A stretch of 64,000 nt of DNA from Flammeovirgaceae bacterium 311 (GTDB taxonomy: Bacteria; Bacteroidota; Bacteroidia; Cytophagales; Cyclobacteriaceae): positions 3,612,501-3,676,500 of the forward strand of contig CP004371.1 in assembly GCA_000597885.1 (NCBI GenBank), given 5' to 3'. Below are positions 7,018-16,130 of this stretch, piece by piece. Position numbers and translations under genes: made by a program. Positions within the stretch are counted from its first letter, which is position 1, and each line of letters begins with the position of its first letter. Under the pieces are notes generated by a model, which was not told the origin of the DNA, made no database searches, and worked only from the letters and a program-made list of their open reading frames with translations.

Positions 7018-9900
7018 TTAATGTGCCTCCAGCCAGTTGGGGCCGGTGCCCAGGCCAACCTCCAGCGGTACGGGCAGGTCTACAGCGGTGCTCATAAAGA
7101 GAGGAATGTGCTCCTTCATCAGCTCCAGCTCATCCAGGTGCACATCAAACACCAATTCGTCATGCACCTGCAGCACCATACGGCTCTTGAGCTGCTGTTT
7201 TTTCATCCAGTGGTGTATGTTAACCATGGCAACCTTAATGATATCGGCGGCAGAGCCCTGTATGGGGGCGTTAATAGCGTTACGCTCTGCAAAGCCCCGT
7301 ACCGTCTGGTTACGGCTATTGATGTCGCGCAGGTAGCGGCGGCGCCCCATAATGGTTTCTACGTACTCCTGCTCGCGGGCCTTATGGATGCTCTCGTCCA
7401 TGTATTTCTTTACGCCCGGAAATTCCTTGAAATAGGCCTCGATCAAATCAGAGGCCTCTTTGCGGGGAATATTGAGGCGCTGGGCCAGGCCAAAAGCTGA
7501 AATCCCATAGATAATACCGAAGTTGGCTGTTTTGGCTTTTCGGCGCATATCGCTGTCAACTGTTTCAATATCTATTTTATAGATTTTGGCAGCCGTGGCA
7601 GCATGAATGTCTTTTCCTTCACGGAAGGCCTCAATCATGGCTTCATCCTGAGCGAAACCAGCCATCAGGCGCAGCTCCACCTGGCTGTAATCAGCGGAGA
7701 GCAGGGTAAATTCTTCGTTGCGGGGTACAAATGCCTTACGTATCTCCCGCCCGCGTTCGGTGCGGATGGGAATATTCTGCAGGTTAGGGTTGGTAGAAGA
7801 CAGGCGGCCTGTAGCTGTTACTGCCTGGTTAAAGGAGGTGTGCACCCGCCCATCACGCGGACTGATCAGCTTGGGCAGGGCATCGATGTAGGTGCTGCAC
7901 AGCTTGGTAAGCTGGCGGTATTCCAGTATATGCTTTACAATTTCATGCTGGTCAGCCAGTTTGATCAGAATCTCTTCGCCGGTAGCATACTGGCCGGTTT
8001 TAGTGGTTTTAGGCTTCTCGATCAGCTTAAGCTTATCGAAGAGGATTTCGCCCAGCTGCTTTGGCGAGCCAATGTTGAACTCTTCCCCTGCCTCCTGGTA
8101 TACCTGCTTCTCCAGCTCCCGTGCCTCCAGGTCCATCTGTACCGAAAGTTCTTTCAGTGCATCGGTATCTATACTAATGCCATTGTATTCAATATCGGCC
8201 AGCACATGTACCAGCGGTGCTTCCACATCCGCGTACAGCTTTAAGAGCTTCTCCTGTTTCAGCAGGGGCATTAGCTTGCGCTCCAGCTGCAGCGTAATAT
8301 CGGCATCTTCGGCGGCATATTCCTTAATGGCCTCCAGCGGCACCTCCCGCATGGTCTTCTGGTCTTTTCCCCTGCTGCCAATCAGCTCTGTGATGCTTAC
8401 CGGTTTATAGTTCAGGTAGGTCTCGGCCAGCAGATCCATGCCATGGCGCATATCGGGCTCCAGCAGGTAATGAGCAATCATGGTATCGGTAATTGGGCCC
8501 CGTACCTCTACATCATACTTGCGCAGCGCCAGTATATCATATTTAAGGTTTTGGCCGATTTTGCGTACCTTATCATCTTCCAATACTGCTTTAAAGCGGC
8601 CAATTAACTGCCTGGCCTCCTCTTCGTTTTCAGGTACAGGCACATAGTAGGCCTCGCCAGGATACCAGCAAAAGCTCATGCCCACCAGGTTGGCCTCTAC
8701 CGGATCCAGTGCATCTGTTTCCGTATCGAAGCAAAAAGCTTTTTGCTGTTTCAGGTGCTTTACCAGCTCCTCCTGCTGCTTTTCTGTCTGCATCAGGTGG
8801 TAGTGGTGGGTGGAATTGTAGATGGTACGGGGGCTGGCAAGCGTTCTGTGATCTTCTGCTGCCAGATCTGCAACTGCCTCCATTACTTCAGTGCCATCCT
8901 GCAATGCTGCCTTATCTTCGGCGGCGGGGGCGGCAAATAAATCGCCCTGCAGGGATGCGCCCTGCTTTTGAGCTTTTTTTGCAACCGCTGCAGTAGCGGC
9001 CGCTACAGCACTGGTGCCTTCTTCGCCATAGAGGCGGCGCATGGTGCTCCTGAACTCCAGCTCCTGCAGCAGTGGTTTTAGTTTGGCATCATCCGGGCCG
9101 GTATACAACAAGGCATCAGGATCAAAATCAATGGGCACCTCCTGGTTAATGGTGGCCAGGCGCTTGGAAAGAATACCCTGCTCGCCAAACTCTTTGATGC
9201 GTTCGCCATTCTTTCCTTTTATTTCATCGGCATGGGCCACAATATTTTCTACGGTACCATACTCCTTTAGCAGCTTGGAGGCGGTTTTAGGGCCTATGCC
9301 CGGTATGCCCGGAATATTGTCTACGGCATCGCCCTGCAGGCCCAGCATGTCTATCACCTGATCGATACGTTCTACATCCCACTTATCCAGTACCTCCTGT
9401 ACACCCAGAATATCTACAGCATTGCCCATATAGGCAGGCTTGTAGTGGTAAATATGCTCCTCTACCAGCTGGCCAAAGTCCTTATCAGGCGTCATCATGA
9501 AAACCTCAAACCCGGCCCGGCAGGCTTTTTTGGCCAGGGTACCAATCACATCATCGGCCTCAAAACCATCTACCTCCAGGATGGGGATGTTGAAAGCCTC
9601 GATCAGCTGGCGGATATAAGGCTTGGCTATCTTGATGTCTTCAGGCTGCTTTTCGCGCTGTGCCTTGTAGGCTTCAAACTCCACATGCCGGAAGGTGGGT
9701 ACATCGGTATCAAAGGCTACGCCAATATGGGTTGGTTTTTCTTTTTGAATGATCTCCAGCAGTGAGTTGGTAAAACCATATACAGCCCCTGTGTTGAGGC
9801 CTGTACTGGTGATGCGCGGATTTTTGCTAAAGGCAAAATGGGCCCGGTATATGAGGGCCAGGGCATCGAGCAGAAAAAGTTTTTTATCGGGTTTGGCCAT
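7018..9900 (-). CDS. polA: DNA polymerase I
   Basis: A 960-residue family A DNA polymerase for Okazaki-fragment processing and repair synthesis. The 5'-3' nuclease domain covers about 1-290 (FLLDALALIYRAHFA; EVDGFEADDVIGTLA; GLQGDAVDNIPGIPGIGPKT). The 3'-5' proofreading domain covers about 365-570 and keeps its catalytic carboxylates: FDTETD, GQNLKYD and YAAEDAD, so proofreading is probably intact. The polymerase domain (about 600-960) shows motif A DYSQVELRLMAGF, motif B RRKAKTANFGIIYG and motif C QVHDELVF. The linker near 295-350 is Ala/Gln rich. Start and length match family norms. It is transcribed alone; no terminator was found after the stop. Confidence 0.97.
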   Translation of the reverse strand: MAKPDKKLFLLDALALIYRAHFAFSKNPRITSTGLNTGAVYGFTNSLLEIIQKEKPTHIGVAFDTDVPTFRHVEFEAYKAQREKQPEDIKIAKPYIRQLIEAFNIPILEVDGFEADDVIGTLAKKACRAGFEVFMMTPDKDFGQLVEEHIYHYKPAYMGNAVDILGVQEVLDKWDVERIDQVIDMLGLQGDAVDNIPGIPGIGPKTASKLLKEYGTVENIVAHADEIKGKNGERIKEFGEQGILSKRLATINQEVPIDFDPDALLYTGPDDAKLKPLLQELEFRSTMRRLYGEEGTSAVAAATAAVAKKAQKQGASLQGDLFAAPAAEDKAALQDGTEVMEAVADLAAEDHRTLASPRTIYNSTHHYHLMQTEKQQEELVKHLKQQKAFCFDTETDALDPVEANLVGMSFCWYPGEAYYVPVPENEEEARQLIGRFKAVLEDDKVRKIGQNLKYDILALRKYDVEVRGPITDTMIAHYLLEPDMRHGMDLLAETYLNYKPVSITELIGSRGKDQKTMREVPLEAIKEYAAEDADITLQLERKLMPLLKQEKLLKLYADVEAPLVHVLADIEYNGISIDTDALKELSVQMDLEARELEKQVYQEAGEEFNIGSPKQLGEILFDKLKLIEKPKTTKTGQYATGEEILIKLADQHEIVKHILEYRQLTKLCSTYIDALPKLISPRDGRVHTSFNQAVTATGRLSSTNPNLQNIPIRTERGREIRKAFVPRNEEFTLLSADYSQVELRLMAGFAQDEAMIEAFREGKDIHAATAAKIYKIDIETVDSDMRRKAKTANFGIIYGISAFGLAQRLNIPRKEASDLIEAYFKEFPGVKKYMDESIHKAREQEYVETIMGRRRYLRDINSRNQTVRGFAERNAINAPIQGSAADIIKVAMVNIHHWMKKQQLKSRMVLQVHDELVFDVHLDELELMKEHIPLFMSTAVDLPVPLEVGLGTGPNWLEAH

Positions 9901-9995
9901 AGGGTAAAGGTACGAAAAAAGGCGAAAGTGGGATGTGAGAAGTAGAATTCATGAGCATGTAATTAATGCTGTTCTGTTCGCTCCTCTTCAGCGCT

Positions 9996-10003
9996 TAACT
10001 TTG
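9996..10003 (+). promoter_or_regulatory. TAnnTTTG -7 element upstream of the 10094 gene
   Basis: TAACTTTG matches the Bacteroidota -7 consensus exactly and lies 91 bp before the ATG at 10094. There is no clear TTG at the expected -33 spacing, so the assignment is weak. Confidence 0.3.
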
Positions 10004-10093
10004 TAGAGCACCAATTGCAGGTAAGGTGGCTATGCGTAAACACAATAAAGCAAAAAATGTATCTTTAGCGGCAAACAATCGTGAAATACTGGC

Positions 10094-10519
10094 ATGGGCT
10101 TCGAACGGCGTGATTTTCTGAAAAAGCAAATAGACCAGCTGGGGCGGGTTTTAGGTAAAATGCTGGCCGATATGCTGGGGCTTAAACAGCAGGGGCAGGT
10201 AAGTGAAGCGCTGCAGATGGTAGATGAAACCATGCAAAGAGTACTCTCCCTGAACCTGATCAGTATGATTGCGGTAAGCCCGAAAGAGCTGGTGGCCTGG
10301 CTGCAGCAGGAACACCTGTTCCGGCCCGAACACCTGGAGCCCATGGCCGATATTCTGTACGAATCTGCCGAAGGTTTTTTGCTGCAGAAAGATACTGCTA
10401 CTGCCACAGCACTTTGGGAGCGTGCCCTGGCTATTTACGAACACCTGGAAGCTACCGAAACCACCTTTTCGCTGGAACGCCACTTTCGTATTGAGCAGAC
10501 TAAAAAACTGCTTGCCTAA
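10094..10519 (+). CDS. Small helical protein of unknown function (TPR-like)
   Basis: A 141-residue soluble protein predicted to be almost wholly alpha-helical. It starts GFERRDFLKKQIDQLGRVLGKMLADMLGL and has a TPR-like tail (ATALWERALAIYEHLEAT, about residues 104-121). Similar short proteins with this opening are widespread in Bacteroidota, and the opening recalls the DUF6483 group, though I am not certain of that link. No catalytic motif is seen. An FMN reductase-like gene follows 17 bp later, so the two are probably co-transcribed. The role may be as a protein-protein adaptor; this is inference only. Confidence 0.65.
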   Translation: MGFERRDFLKKQIDQLGRVLGKMLADMLGLKQQGQVSEALQMVDETMQRVLSLNLISMIAVSPKELVAWLQQEHLFRPEHLEPMADILYESAEGFLLQKDTATATALWERALAIYEHLEATETTFSLERHFRIEQTKKLLA

Positions 10520-10536
10520 AAAAGCCTGTAGCTGCA

Positions 10537-11070
10537 ATGGAAATAAATGGCCGCCACCAGCCCCTGGTTCTACTCGGAAGTGCCCGCAAAGGAAGTGATA
10601 CCTCCAAACTGGTAGAGCGGCTGTTTGCCGGAGAAAAGGCCAGGGTGCTGGACCTGCTCGATTACAAGATATGCCACTACAACTACTCCGGCAGTTACCC
10701 GCCCGATGACAGCTTTCAGGCGCTGGTGCAGGAGCTTCTGGCACACCCTGTGCTGGTGTTTGCCACGCCCATCTATTGGTACAGCATGAGCGGGCATATG
10801 AAGGTGTTTTTTGACCGCTTAACCGATCTGGTCTCTATTGCAAAAAAGCAGGGGCGGCAGTTAAAAGGCAAAAAAGTATTTCTTATGGCTGTTGGAACTG
10901 ATGATGCTTTGCCTGAAGGCTTCGAGGTACCTTTTCGGCGTACAGCCAGGTATCTGGATATGGAATTCATTGCCAGCTGTTATTTTGCATCGGCTGCGCT
11001 GGAAGCTCCTTTACCGGCAGAGGTCCATGCGTTCCTCAAAAAAATTCTGGCGCTAACAGGAGAGAATTAA
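10537..11070 (+). CDS. Flavodoxin-fold NAD(P)H-dependent oxidoreductase
   Basis: A 177-residue flavodoxin-like protein. LLGSARKGSDTSKLVERL (about residues 10-27) is the phosphate-binding loop for FMN in the NADPH-dependent FMN reductase family. VLVFATPIYWYSMSGHMKVFFDRL (about 71-94) is the second conserved block that contacts the isoalloxazine ring. It probably transfers electrons from NAD(P)H through FMN to a quinone or other acceptor; the substrate is not evident. It lies 17 bp after the helical protein gene, in the same direction. Confidence 0.85.
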   Translation: MEINGRHQPLVLLGSARKGSDTSKLVERLFAGEKARVLDLLDYKICHYNYSGSYPPDDSFQALVQELLAHPVLVFATPIYWYSMSGHMKVFFDRLTDLVSIAKKQGRQLKGKKVFLMAVGTDDALPEGFEVPFRRTARYLDMEFIASCYFASAALEAPLPAEVHAFLKKILALTGEN

Positions 11071-11176
11071 ATCTTCTCCTATAATTTGTACTTTATTTGT
11101 AAATAATTTTCATCATCTGCTTTATAAGTAGCTGCAGCAGTTGTAAATTATTGCATATGCAATCCCCTCCTGTCTT

Positions 11177-12091
11177 ATGATACCAAAGGAAAAAGCGAAG
11201 AAGATATGTTTTCTTTCGTTATTACTAGTACTCTGTGCCTTTGTACAGCCCCTTCAGGCCCAAACGGAGTTCGATACAACTGCCATGTACCGTGTGCAGA
11301 CCAACGACGGCAACGAATACATAGGGCAGATCATCCACCAGGATGAGGAGTATATATTATTGAAGACCCGCACCATTGGTGAAATAACCATTGCCAGAGT
11401 TAACATTCTCAGAATCGCCCGTATTACACCCGAACAGATCGTGAATGGCCAGATCTGGGCAGATAACCCTCAGTCTACCCGTTATTTTTGGGCACCAAAC
11501 GGCTATGGACTCCGTAAAGGCGAAGGCTACTATCAAAACATCTGGATATTGTTTAACCAGGCCAGCATAGGCATAACAGACAATATATCTATTGGCGTAG
11601 GCACGGTACCTCTTTTTCTATTTGCCGGAATCGCCTCGCCAGTCTGGGTAACGCCTAAGATTTCAGTACCTATTGTAGAAAACAGATTCAACCTGGGGGC
11701 CGGTGCTCTTGTGGGCTCTGTTATTGGAGAAGCAGAAACAGGCTTTGCTCTTGCCTATGGCGTAGGTACAATTGGCTCCCGTAACCACAATGCTACCCTG
11801 GGTGTGGGTTATGGTTACGCCGGCGGCGACTGGTCTACCACCCCTCTTATTACCCTTAGCGGCATGTCCAGGGTAGGTAAAAACTGGTACCTGCTTACCG
11901 AAAACTACATTATCAGCATTGAGGATGAAACCATTGCTTTACTTATGTTCGGCGGCAGGGTCATCATCAGAAGGGTTGGCCTGGATTTTGGTCTGATTTT
12001 CCCCCAACTCTCTGACATGGACGGCGAATTTCTGGCTCTTCCCTGGCTGGGCTTTTCCATTCCCTTCAACATAGGAGGCTCACAGCGATAA
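11177..12091 (+). CDS. Secreted beta-rich protein of unknown function
   Basis: A 304-residue exported protein with a signal peptide up to about residue 30 (LLLVLCAFVQPLQAQ). Residues about 35-80 form a small beta domain (YRVQTNDGNEYIGQII ... IGEITIARVNILRI), which resembles an SH3/Sm-like barrel. The rest is Gly and aromatic rich with alternating strands (ISIGVGTVPLFLF, VGLDFGLIFPQL, LPWLGFSIPF), suggesting a beta-barrel in the outer membrane. A family of this design is common in Bacteroidota, without assigned function. It ends 9 bp from the convergent tag gene. Confidence 0.65.
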   Translation: MIPKEKAKKICFLSLLLVLCAFVQPLQAQTEFDTTAMYRVQTNDGNEYIGQIIHQDEEYILLKTRTIGEITIARVNILRIARITPEQIVNGQIWADNPQSTRYFWAPNGYGLRKGEGYYQNIWILFNQASIGITDNISIGVGTVPLFLFAGIASPVWVTPKISVPIVENRFNLGAGALVGSVIGEAETGFALAYGVGTIGSRNHNATLGVGYGYAGGDWSTTPLITLSGMSRVGKNWYLLTENYIISIEDETIALLMFGGRVIIRRVGLDFGLIFPQLSDMDGEFLALPWLGFSIPFNIGGSQR

Positions 12092-12100
12092 ACCGGCAAA

Positions 12101-12679
12101 CTATAAACCAGCCAGTTCACGATAGCGGAAACAATCTGTTGTATGGTCCATTACCAGGCCACAGGCCTGCAGGTGGGCGTACATCACCGTGCTGCCCAAA
12201 AATTTAAAGCCCCGCTTTTTCATATCTTTCGCAACTGCATCGGATAAAGGTGTTGTTGCGGGCACTTCTTTTGAGTGCTGCCAATGGTTGATCTGGGGCT
12301 TACCCCCCACAAAATTCCAGAGGTAGGCACTAAAGCTGCCCCACTCCTGCTGTACCTCCAGAAAACGCTCTGCATTATTAATGGCAGCCTGTATTTTAGC
12401 CCTGTTGCGAATGATACCCTCGTTCTGCAGCAGGCTGCTTACTTCTGCCTCCCCAAACAGGGCTACCTGCCGGGGATCGAACTGCGCAAAAGCCGCCCGA
12501 TAGGCTTCACGTTTTTTCAGCACCGTAGACCAACTAAGCCCTGCCTGCGCACTTTCCAGCACTAAAAATTCAAACTGTACCCCATCATCATGTACCGGTA
12601 CACCCCATTCTTCATCGTGGTAGCGCACATATTCAGGGAATTTACCCTCGGCCCAGCCACATCGTAAAAAATACTCCAT
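12101..12679 (-). CDS. tag: DNA-3-methyladenine glycosylase I
   Basis: A 192-residue base-excision repair enzyme that removes 3-methyladenine from alkylated DNA. The family signature RCGWAEG at the start, YHDEEWGVPVHDD near 19-31, the FEFLVLESAQAGLSW helix near 36-50 (helix-hairpin-helix region) and the C-terminal MDHTTDCFRY are all present. The Cys near the N-terminus plus the HTTDC histidine and cysteine are the zinc ligands known for Tag. Length is normal. It is convergent with the preceding beta-rich protein gene and divergent from the GNAT gene. Confidence 0.95.
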   Translation of the reverse strand: MEYFLRCGWAEGKFPEYVRYHDEEWGVPVHDDGVQFEFLVLESAQAGLSWSTVLKKREAYRAAFAQFDPRQVALFGEAEVSSLLQNEGIIRNRAKIQAAINNAERFLEVQQEWGSFSAYLWNFVGGKPQINHWQHSKEVPATTPLSDAVAKDMKKRGFKFLGSTVMYAHLQACGLVMDHTTDCFRYRELAGL

Positions 12680-12760
12680 GGTTGATTTTACTTTCCGGAA
12701 TTTGTGAAACTTACAGCAACTATACCAGCAGCGTAGCTAATTTTACATAAAAGAGCTTAA

Positions 12761-13198
12761 ATGAATTTCAGCGTAAAAAAAGGAACGGCAGAAGAAGCCG
12801 CCTTATTCCTTAGCACCATTCCGGAATTTGCCTCAGATCCTTATCCGCCTGAGAAATACAAGGTCCGTTTACACCAAAAGCCCCACCTGGTACTACTGGC
12901 TGTAGCCAATGGAGAAACAGCAGGCTGCAAAGTAGGCTTTGCGCTGGATGAACATTGCTTCTACTCCTGGATGGGTGGCGTGCACCCCAAATGGCGCCGG
13001 CAGGGCATTGCAGAATTAATGGCAGAGCAACAGGAGGCCTGGGCACGGAACCAAGGCTATACCACTGTGCGTTTCAAGACCAGAAACAGCTGCCGGGCCA
13101 TGCTACAGTTTGCCCTGATGAGGGGATTCAACATCACAGCAGTAGAGCCCAGACCACTTGTATCTGAAAACCGCATCTGGCTGGAGAAAGCCCTCTAA
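12761..13198 (+). CDS. GNAT family N-acetyltransferase
   Basis: A 145-residue acyltransferase. The acetyl-CoA pyrophosphate loop is visible as GVHPKWRRQGIAELM (about 74-88; Arg/Gln-x-x-Gly-x-Ala pattern), preceded by strand CFYSWMGG and followed by the helix WARNQGY and strand TTVRFKTRNSC. The final FALMRGFNITAVEPR segment matches the usual motif B. The substrate cannot be inferred. It is alone, 81 bp divergent from tag. Confidence 0.85.
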   Translation: MNFSVKKGTAEEAALFLSTIPEFASDPYPPEKYKVRLHQKPHLVLLAVANGETAGCKVGFALDEHCFYSWMGGVHPKWRRQGIAELMAEQQEAWARNQGYTTVRFKTRNSCRAMLQFALMRGFNITAVEPRPLVSENRIWLEKAL

Positions 13199-13334
13199 GC
13201 TAATGCATGCAACGGGATGATTGAAGGAGTATATGGTATATTGAGTTATGCCTCTGTGACAGACCTAAGACAGAAAACTGATAGTAAATAGCAGTTAGGT
13301 AAAAACCAGCATACTCCCCCAGCGGATTGAGAGA

Positions 13335-13366
13335 TTAGAAAATTAGCACATTAGAAAATTAGCACA
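13335..13366. repeat. Perfect 16-bp tandem repeat just before queG
   Basis: TTAGAAAATTAGCACA occurs twice head to tail, at 13335-13350 and 13351-13366. The unit is AT-rich and carries TAG stops in the queG reading frame. Its core resembles the AGCACAT tandem repeat near 62132, which suggests a dispersed extragenic repeat family. Confidence 0.85.
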
Positions 13367-13387
13367 TTTAACAAACATAGCGGCTTA

Positions 13388-14287
13388 ATTAAGCAGAAAG
13401 CAGCAGCGCTGGGCTTTTCCTTTTGTGGCATTGCCAAAGCGGCCTACCTGGAAGAAGAAGCGCCCCGGCTGGAGGCCTGGCTGAAGGCAGGTATGCACGG
13501 GCAAATGGGCTATATGGCCAATCATTTCGATTTGCGGCTCGACCCCCGCAAGCTGGTGCCGGGCGCCAAATCGGTAGTGGTGCTGGGCTACAACTATTTC
13601 CCTAAGCAGGACCTTGGTGGCAGCAGCGATTACAAGATAGCGAAGTATGCCTACGGCCAGGACTATCACCATGTGGTGAAGGCTAAGCTGCGGGAACTTA
13701 TGCAGCAGCTGGAGGAGGAAATAGGTGCAATTGAAGGCAGGGCTTTTGTTGACTCTGCTCCTTTACTGGAACGCCAGTGGGCGCAGCGGGCCGGTTTAGG
13801 TTGGCTCGGTAAAAACAGCCTGCTGCTAAACAAACAAATGGGCAGTTTCTTTTTTCTGGCAGAGCTGGTGCTGGACCTGGAGCTGGAGCCCGATGTACCA
13901 ATGGCGAAAGACTATTGTGGTAGCTGCACGCGTTGTATAGATGCCTGCCCCACAGATGCCATTGTGCAGCCTGGCGTGGTAGATGGCAGCCGCTGCATCA
14001 GCTACTTTACCATTGAGCTAAAGGAAGAAATTCCGCAGGAGCTAAAAGGAAAGTTTAAGGACTGGATCTTTGGCTGTGATATTTGCCAGGACGTTTGTCC
14101 CTGGAACCGTTTTTCGCAGGCGCACCAGGAGCCTCTGTTCGAACCTCAGCCGGAGCTGGGGCAGATGCGTAAGCAGGACTGGGAAGAAATTACAGAAGAA
14201 GTATTTGCAAAACTGTTTAAGAAATCGGCTGTTAAGCGCACTAAACTGGAGGGGTTGAAAAGGAATATTCGTTTTATCAAAGAATAA
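13388..14287 (+). CDS. queG: Epoxyqueuosine reductase, start codon unclear
   Basis: The cobalamin-dependent iron-sulfur enzyme that reduces epoxyqueuosine to queuosine in tRNA. The conserved N-terminus [19 protein letters not shown] is readable from 13385 on, followed by [23 protein letters not shown]. Two [4Fe-4S] motifs are intact: [12 protein letters not shown] (about residues 177-188) and [10 protein letters not shown] (about 229-238). No ATG, GTG or TTG lies in frame between the upstream TAG at 13352 and ATG 13493; starting at 13493 would delete about 35 conserved residues, including the FCGIAKA block. ATT at 13388 or 13358 are the only near-canonical choices; 13388 is given here as a placeholder. 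It may use a rare start, or be disrupted at its 5' end. A hairpin follows the stop. Confidence 0.8.
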   Translation: MKQKAAALGFSFCGIAKAAYLEEEAPRLEAWLKAGMHGQMGYMANHFDLRLDPRKLVPGAKSVVVLGYNYFPKQDLGGSSDYKIAKYAYGQDYHHVVKAKLRELMQQLEEEIGAIEGRAFVDSAPLLERQWAQRAGLGWLGKNSLLLNKQMGSFFFLAELVLDLELEPDVPMAKDYCGSCTRCIDACPTDAIVQPGVVDGSRCISYFTIELKEEIPQELKGKFKDWIFGCDICQDVCPWNRFSQAHQEPLFEPQPELGQMRKQDWEEITEEVFAKLFKKSAVKRTKLEGLKRNIRFIKE

Positions 14288-14320
14288 GCCCTTCTACGGG
14301 GGGAAGGGCTTGAATTTCTT
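14286..14320. terminator. Terminator hairpin between convergent genes
   Basis: AAGCCCTTC (14286-14294) pairs with GAAGGGCTT (14303-14311) around an 8-base loop and is followed by GAATTTCTT. It overlaps the last bases of the queG stop codon and separates queG from the convergent small gene at 14336. Confidence 0.65.
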
Positions 14321-14335
14321 ATACTACCAAATCAC

Positions 14336-14530
14336 TTACACAGCAGACCCGATTACGAAGCAGCGGTCCAGGACCTCTTCGTACAGGTGACGAAACTTAG
14401 CATAGCACCAATCCCGAAGTTGATCAACTTCTTTTGGTACGAGCGAGGTAATTGCTTTCCTCAATTCCCTCTCAAACAACTCCTTGCTAAAGCTTACCTT
14501 GCTGAGAATTGTTTTAAAGTACTCCAGCAT
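14336..14530 (-). CDS. Conserved small protein of Bacteroidota, function unknown
   Basis: A 64-residue protein beginning MLEYFKTILSKVSFSKELFE and containing the segment VDQLRDWCYAKFRHLY. From memory, this is a small protein found widely in Cytophagia and related Bacteroidota, usually annotated hypothetical; I cannot run a search to confirm. It is amphipathic and helical, with no signal peptide, so probably cytoplasmic. AT-rich DNA upstream of the start (14531-14640) is a plausible promoter region. It is divergent from batD and convergent with queG. Confidence 0.6.
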   Translation of the reverse strand: MLEYFKTILSKVSFSKELFERELRKAITSLVPKEVDQLRDWCYAKFRHLYEEVLDRCFVIGSAV

Positions 14531-14679
14531 GTTACTTTACAGTTTAGGTTAAAAAATTGTAATATCCGGCATGATTTTGAGTTTTTTAAAATACAAAATA
14601 AATTGCCGAAAGTCAAGTTAAATATTAGGTTAATTGGCATTGCAAACGTATGCAAAGCGCTGCAAAGATAACAACGCAA

Positions 14680-16128
14680 ATGTTTAGAAGGTCATATATA
14701 CTGCTAAGTTTTTTTTTACTGATTTGCACTTTTGCTGTAGGTCAGGAGGTACGTATAGAGCTTGGAGAAAATCAGATCTCCCAGAACGAACCCTTCATCA
14801 TCACCCTAAGCATTCAAAACGGTGAAATTGAATCGTATAGTGCTTTTCCCGATATAGATGGGTTTGACAGAGCCGGCACCTCTACCTCCAGTGCTACCCA
14901 AATTGTAAATGGCCGCCGCAGCCAGCAAATCAGCATTATTCAGTCTTATATGCCCAGGCAACAGGGCAACTTCAGGCTTAAGCCATTCAGAATAAAAGTA
15001 AATGGAGAGTATGTGGAGTCTGAAGGTACCACCATCAGTGTAGGTCCACCCCGCCAGCAGCAAAGCCGCAATCAGCAAAAACGCCCCCGCAGCCTTTTCG
15101 ACGACCTCTTTGGCATGAACGAGGAGGATGAAGATGTTGAGTATGTAGAAAGGCCCGACCGCGCCTTTTTAGGCCTTACTGTAGATAAGCAGCAGGTGTA
15201 TGTTGGCGAAGGCTTTACCCTTACCCTGGCCTTTTATATTCCTGAAACCGATCCGCAGGTCTTTGAATTTTATGACCTCAACAACCAGCTTACCAATATT
15301 ATTCAGCAGCTGAAACCGCAGGACTCCTGGGAGGAAAACTTCCAGATCTATGAAATAAAACGAAACAGCGTAGAGATTAAAGGGGAGCGATACGGACAGT
15401 ACAAGCTTTACCAGGCACGATACTACCCGCTTAACAACAAACCGGTAGAATTTCCGGCAGTAGACCTGCAAATGATCAAATATAAGCTGGCTAAACGGCG
15501 CACTTATTTTGGGCCCGACCGGCAGGAGGGCTTTAAAGTTTTTTACTCCGATCCGCTAAAGGTAGAGGTAAAGGATTTACCTGAGCATCCGCTCAAGGAA
15601 GAAGTAGCCGTTGGCGATTTCCAGCTCAAGGAAACCATCAGCAACCGCACAGTAGAAACCGGCGAAAGCTTCAGCTACAGCTTTAGCGTAGTGGGGCAGG
15701 GAAATATTGCGGCCATCAGTGCTCCGCGGGTAAAGCAGGACCGTAATTTAACCATCTACGAACCAAACGAAAGCGTGAATACCCGCAAAACAGGCAATAC
15801 GGTTATTGGCGTAAAGCAGTTTAACTACTATGCCGTTCCAAATGAGCCGGGAAATTATAACCTGGGCAAACGCTTTCACTGGATCTTTTTTAACCCCCGC
15901 ACCGCCCGCTACGATACCCTAAGATCCGGCATTACCATAGAAGCAGTGGGGCAGAGCCGAAAAAATGAATCGATTATGGCAGCAGACCCAGGGTCGTTTT
16001 ACGATAAAACAAGTGGCGTAAGCAATAATTTAGCATCTTTCGAGGAAGACAGCTCACTCCGCTGGTTGGTGAATGCTCTAATTTTCCTTATGTTCGCTGC
16101 AGTAGTAGTACTGCTTATCCGCAAATAG
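14680..16128 (+). CDS. batD: BatD family membrane-anchored protein
   Basis: A 482-residue protein of the BatD family, whose members work with MoxR, DUF58 and von Willebrand A proteins in envelope stress or aerotolerance in Bacteroidota. A signal peptide covers about 1-22 ([16 protein letters not shown]). The body is made of repeated immunoglobulin-like beta domains with the diagnostic opening [21 protein letters not shown] and later [22 protein letters not shown] single membrane helix sits at the extreme C-terminus ([21 protein letters not shown]). ATG at 14680 is chosen over 14650 because it fits the signal peptide. batA, batB and DUF58 genes are not adjacent. Chorismate synthase starts 2 bp after the stop, so the two are co-transcribed. 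Confidence 0.85.
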   Translation: MFRRSYILLSFFLLICTFAVGQEVRIELGENQISQNEPFIITLSIQNGEIESYSAFPDIDGFDRAGTSTSSATQIVNGRRSQQISIIQSYMPRQQGNFRLKPFRIKVNGEYVESEGTTISVGPPRQQQSRNQQKRPRSLFDDLFGMNEEDEDVEYVERPDRAFLGLTVDKQQVYVGEGFTLTLAFYIPETDPQVFEFYDLNNQLTNIIQQLKPQDSWEENFQIYEIKRNSVEIKGERYGQYKLYQARYYPLNNKPVEFPAVDLQMIKYKLAKRRTYFGPDRQEGFKVFYSDPLKVEVKDLPEHPLKEEVAVGDFQLKETISNRTVETGESFSYSFSVVGQGNIAAISAPRVKQDRNLTIYEPNESVNTRKTGNTVIGVKQFNYYAVPNEPGNYNLGKRFHWIFFNPRTARYDTLRSGITIEAVGQSRKNESIMAADPGSFYDKTSGVSNNLASFEEDSSLRWLVNALIFLMFAAVVVLLIRK

Positions 16129-16130
16129 AG

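Noticed and set aside
7603-8244. A 213-codon plus-strand ORF inside polA
   Set aside because: Antisense shadow of the well supported polymerase gene.
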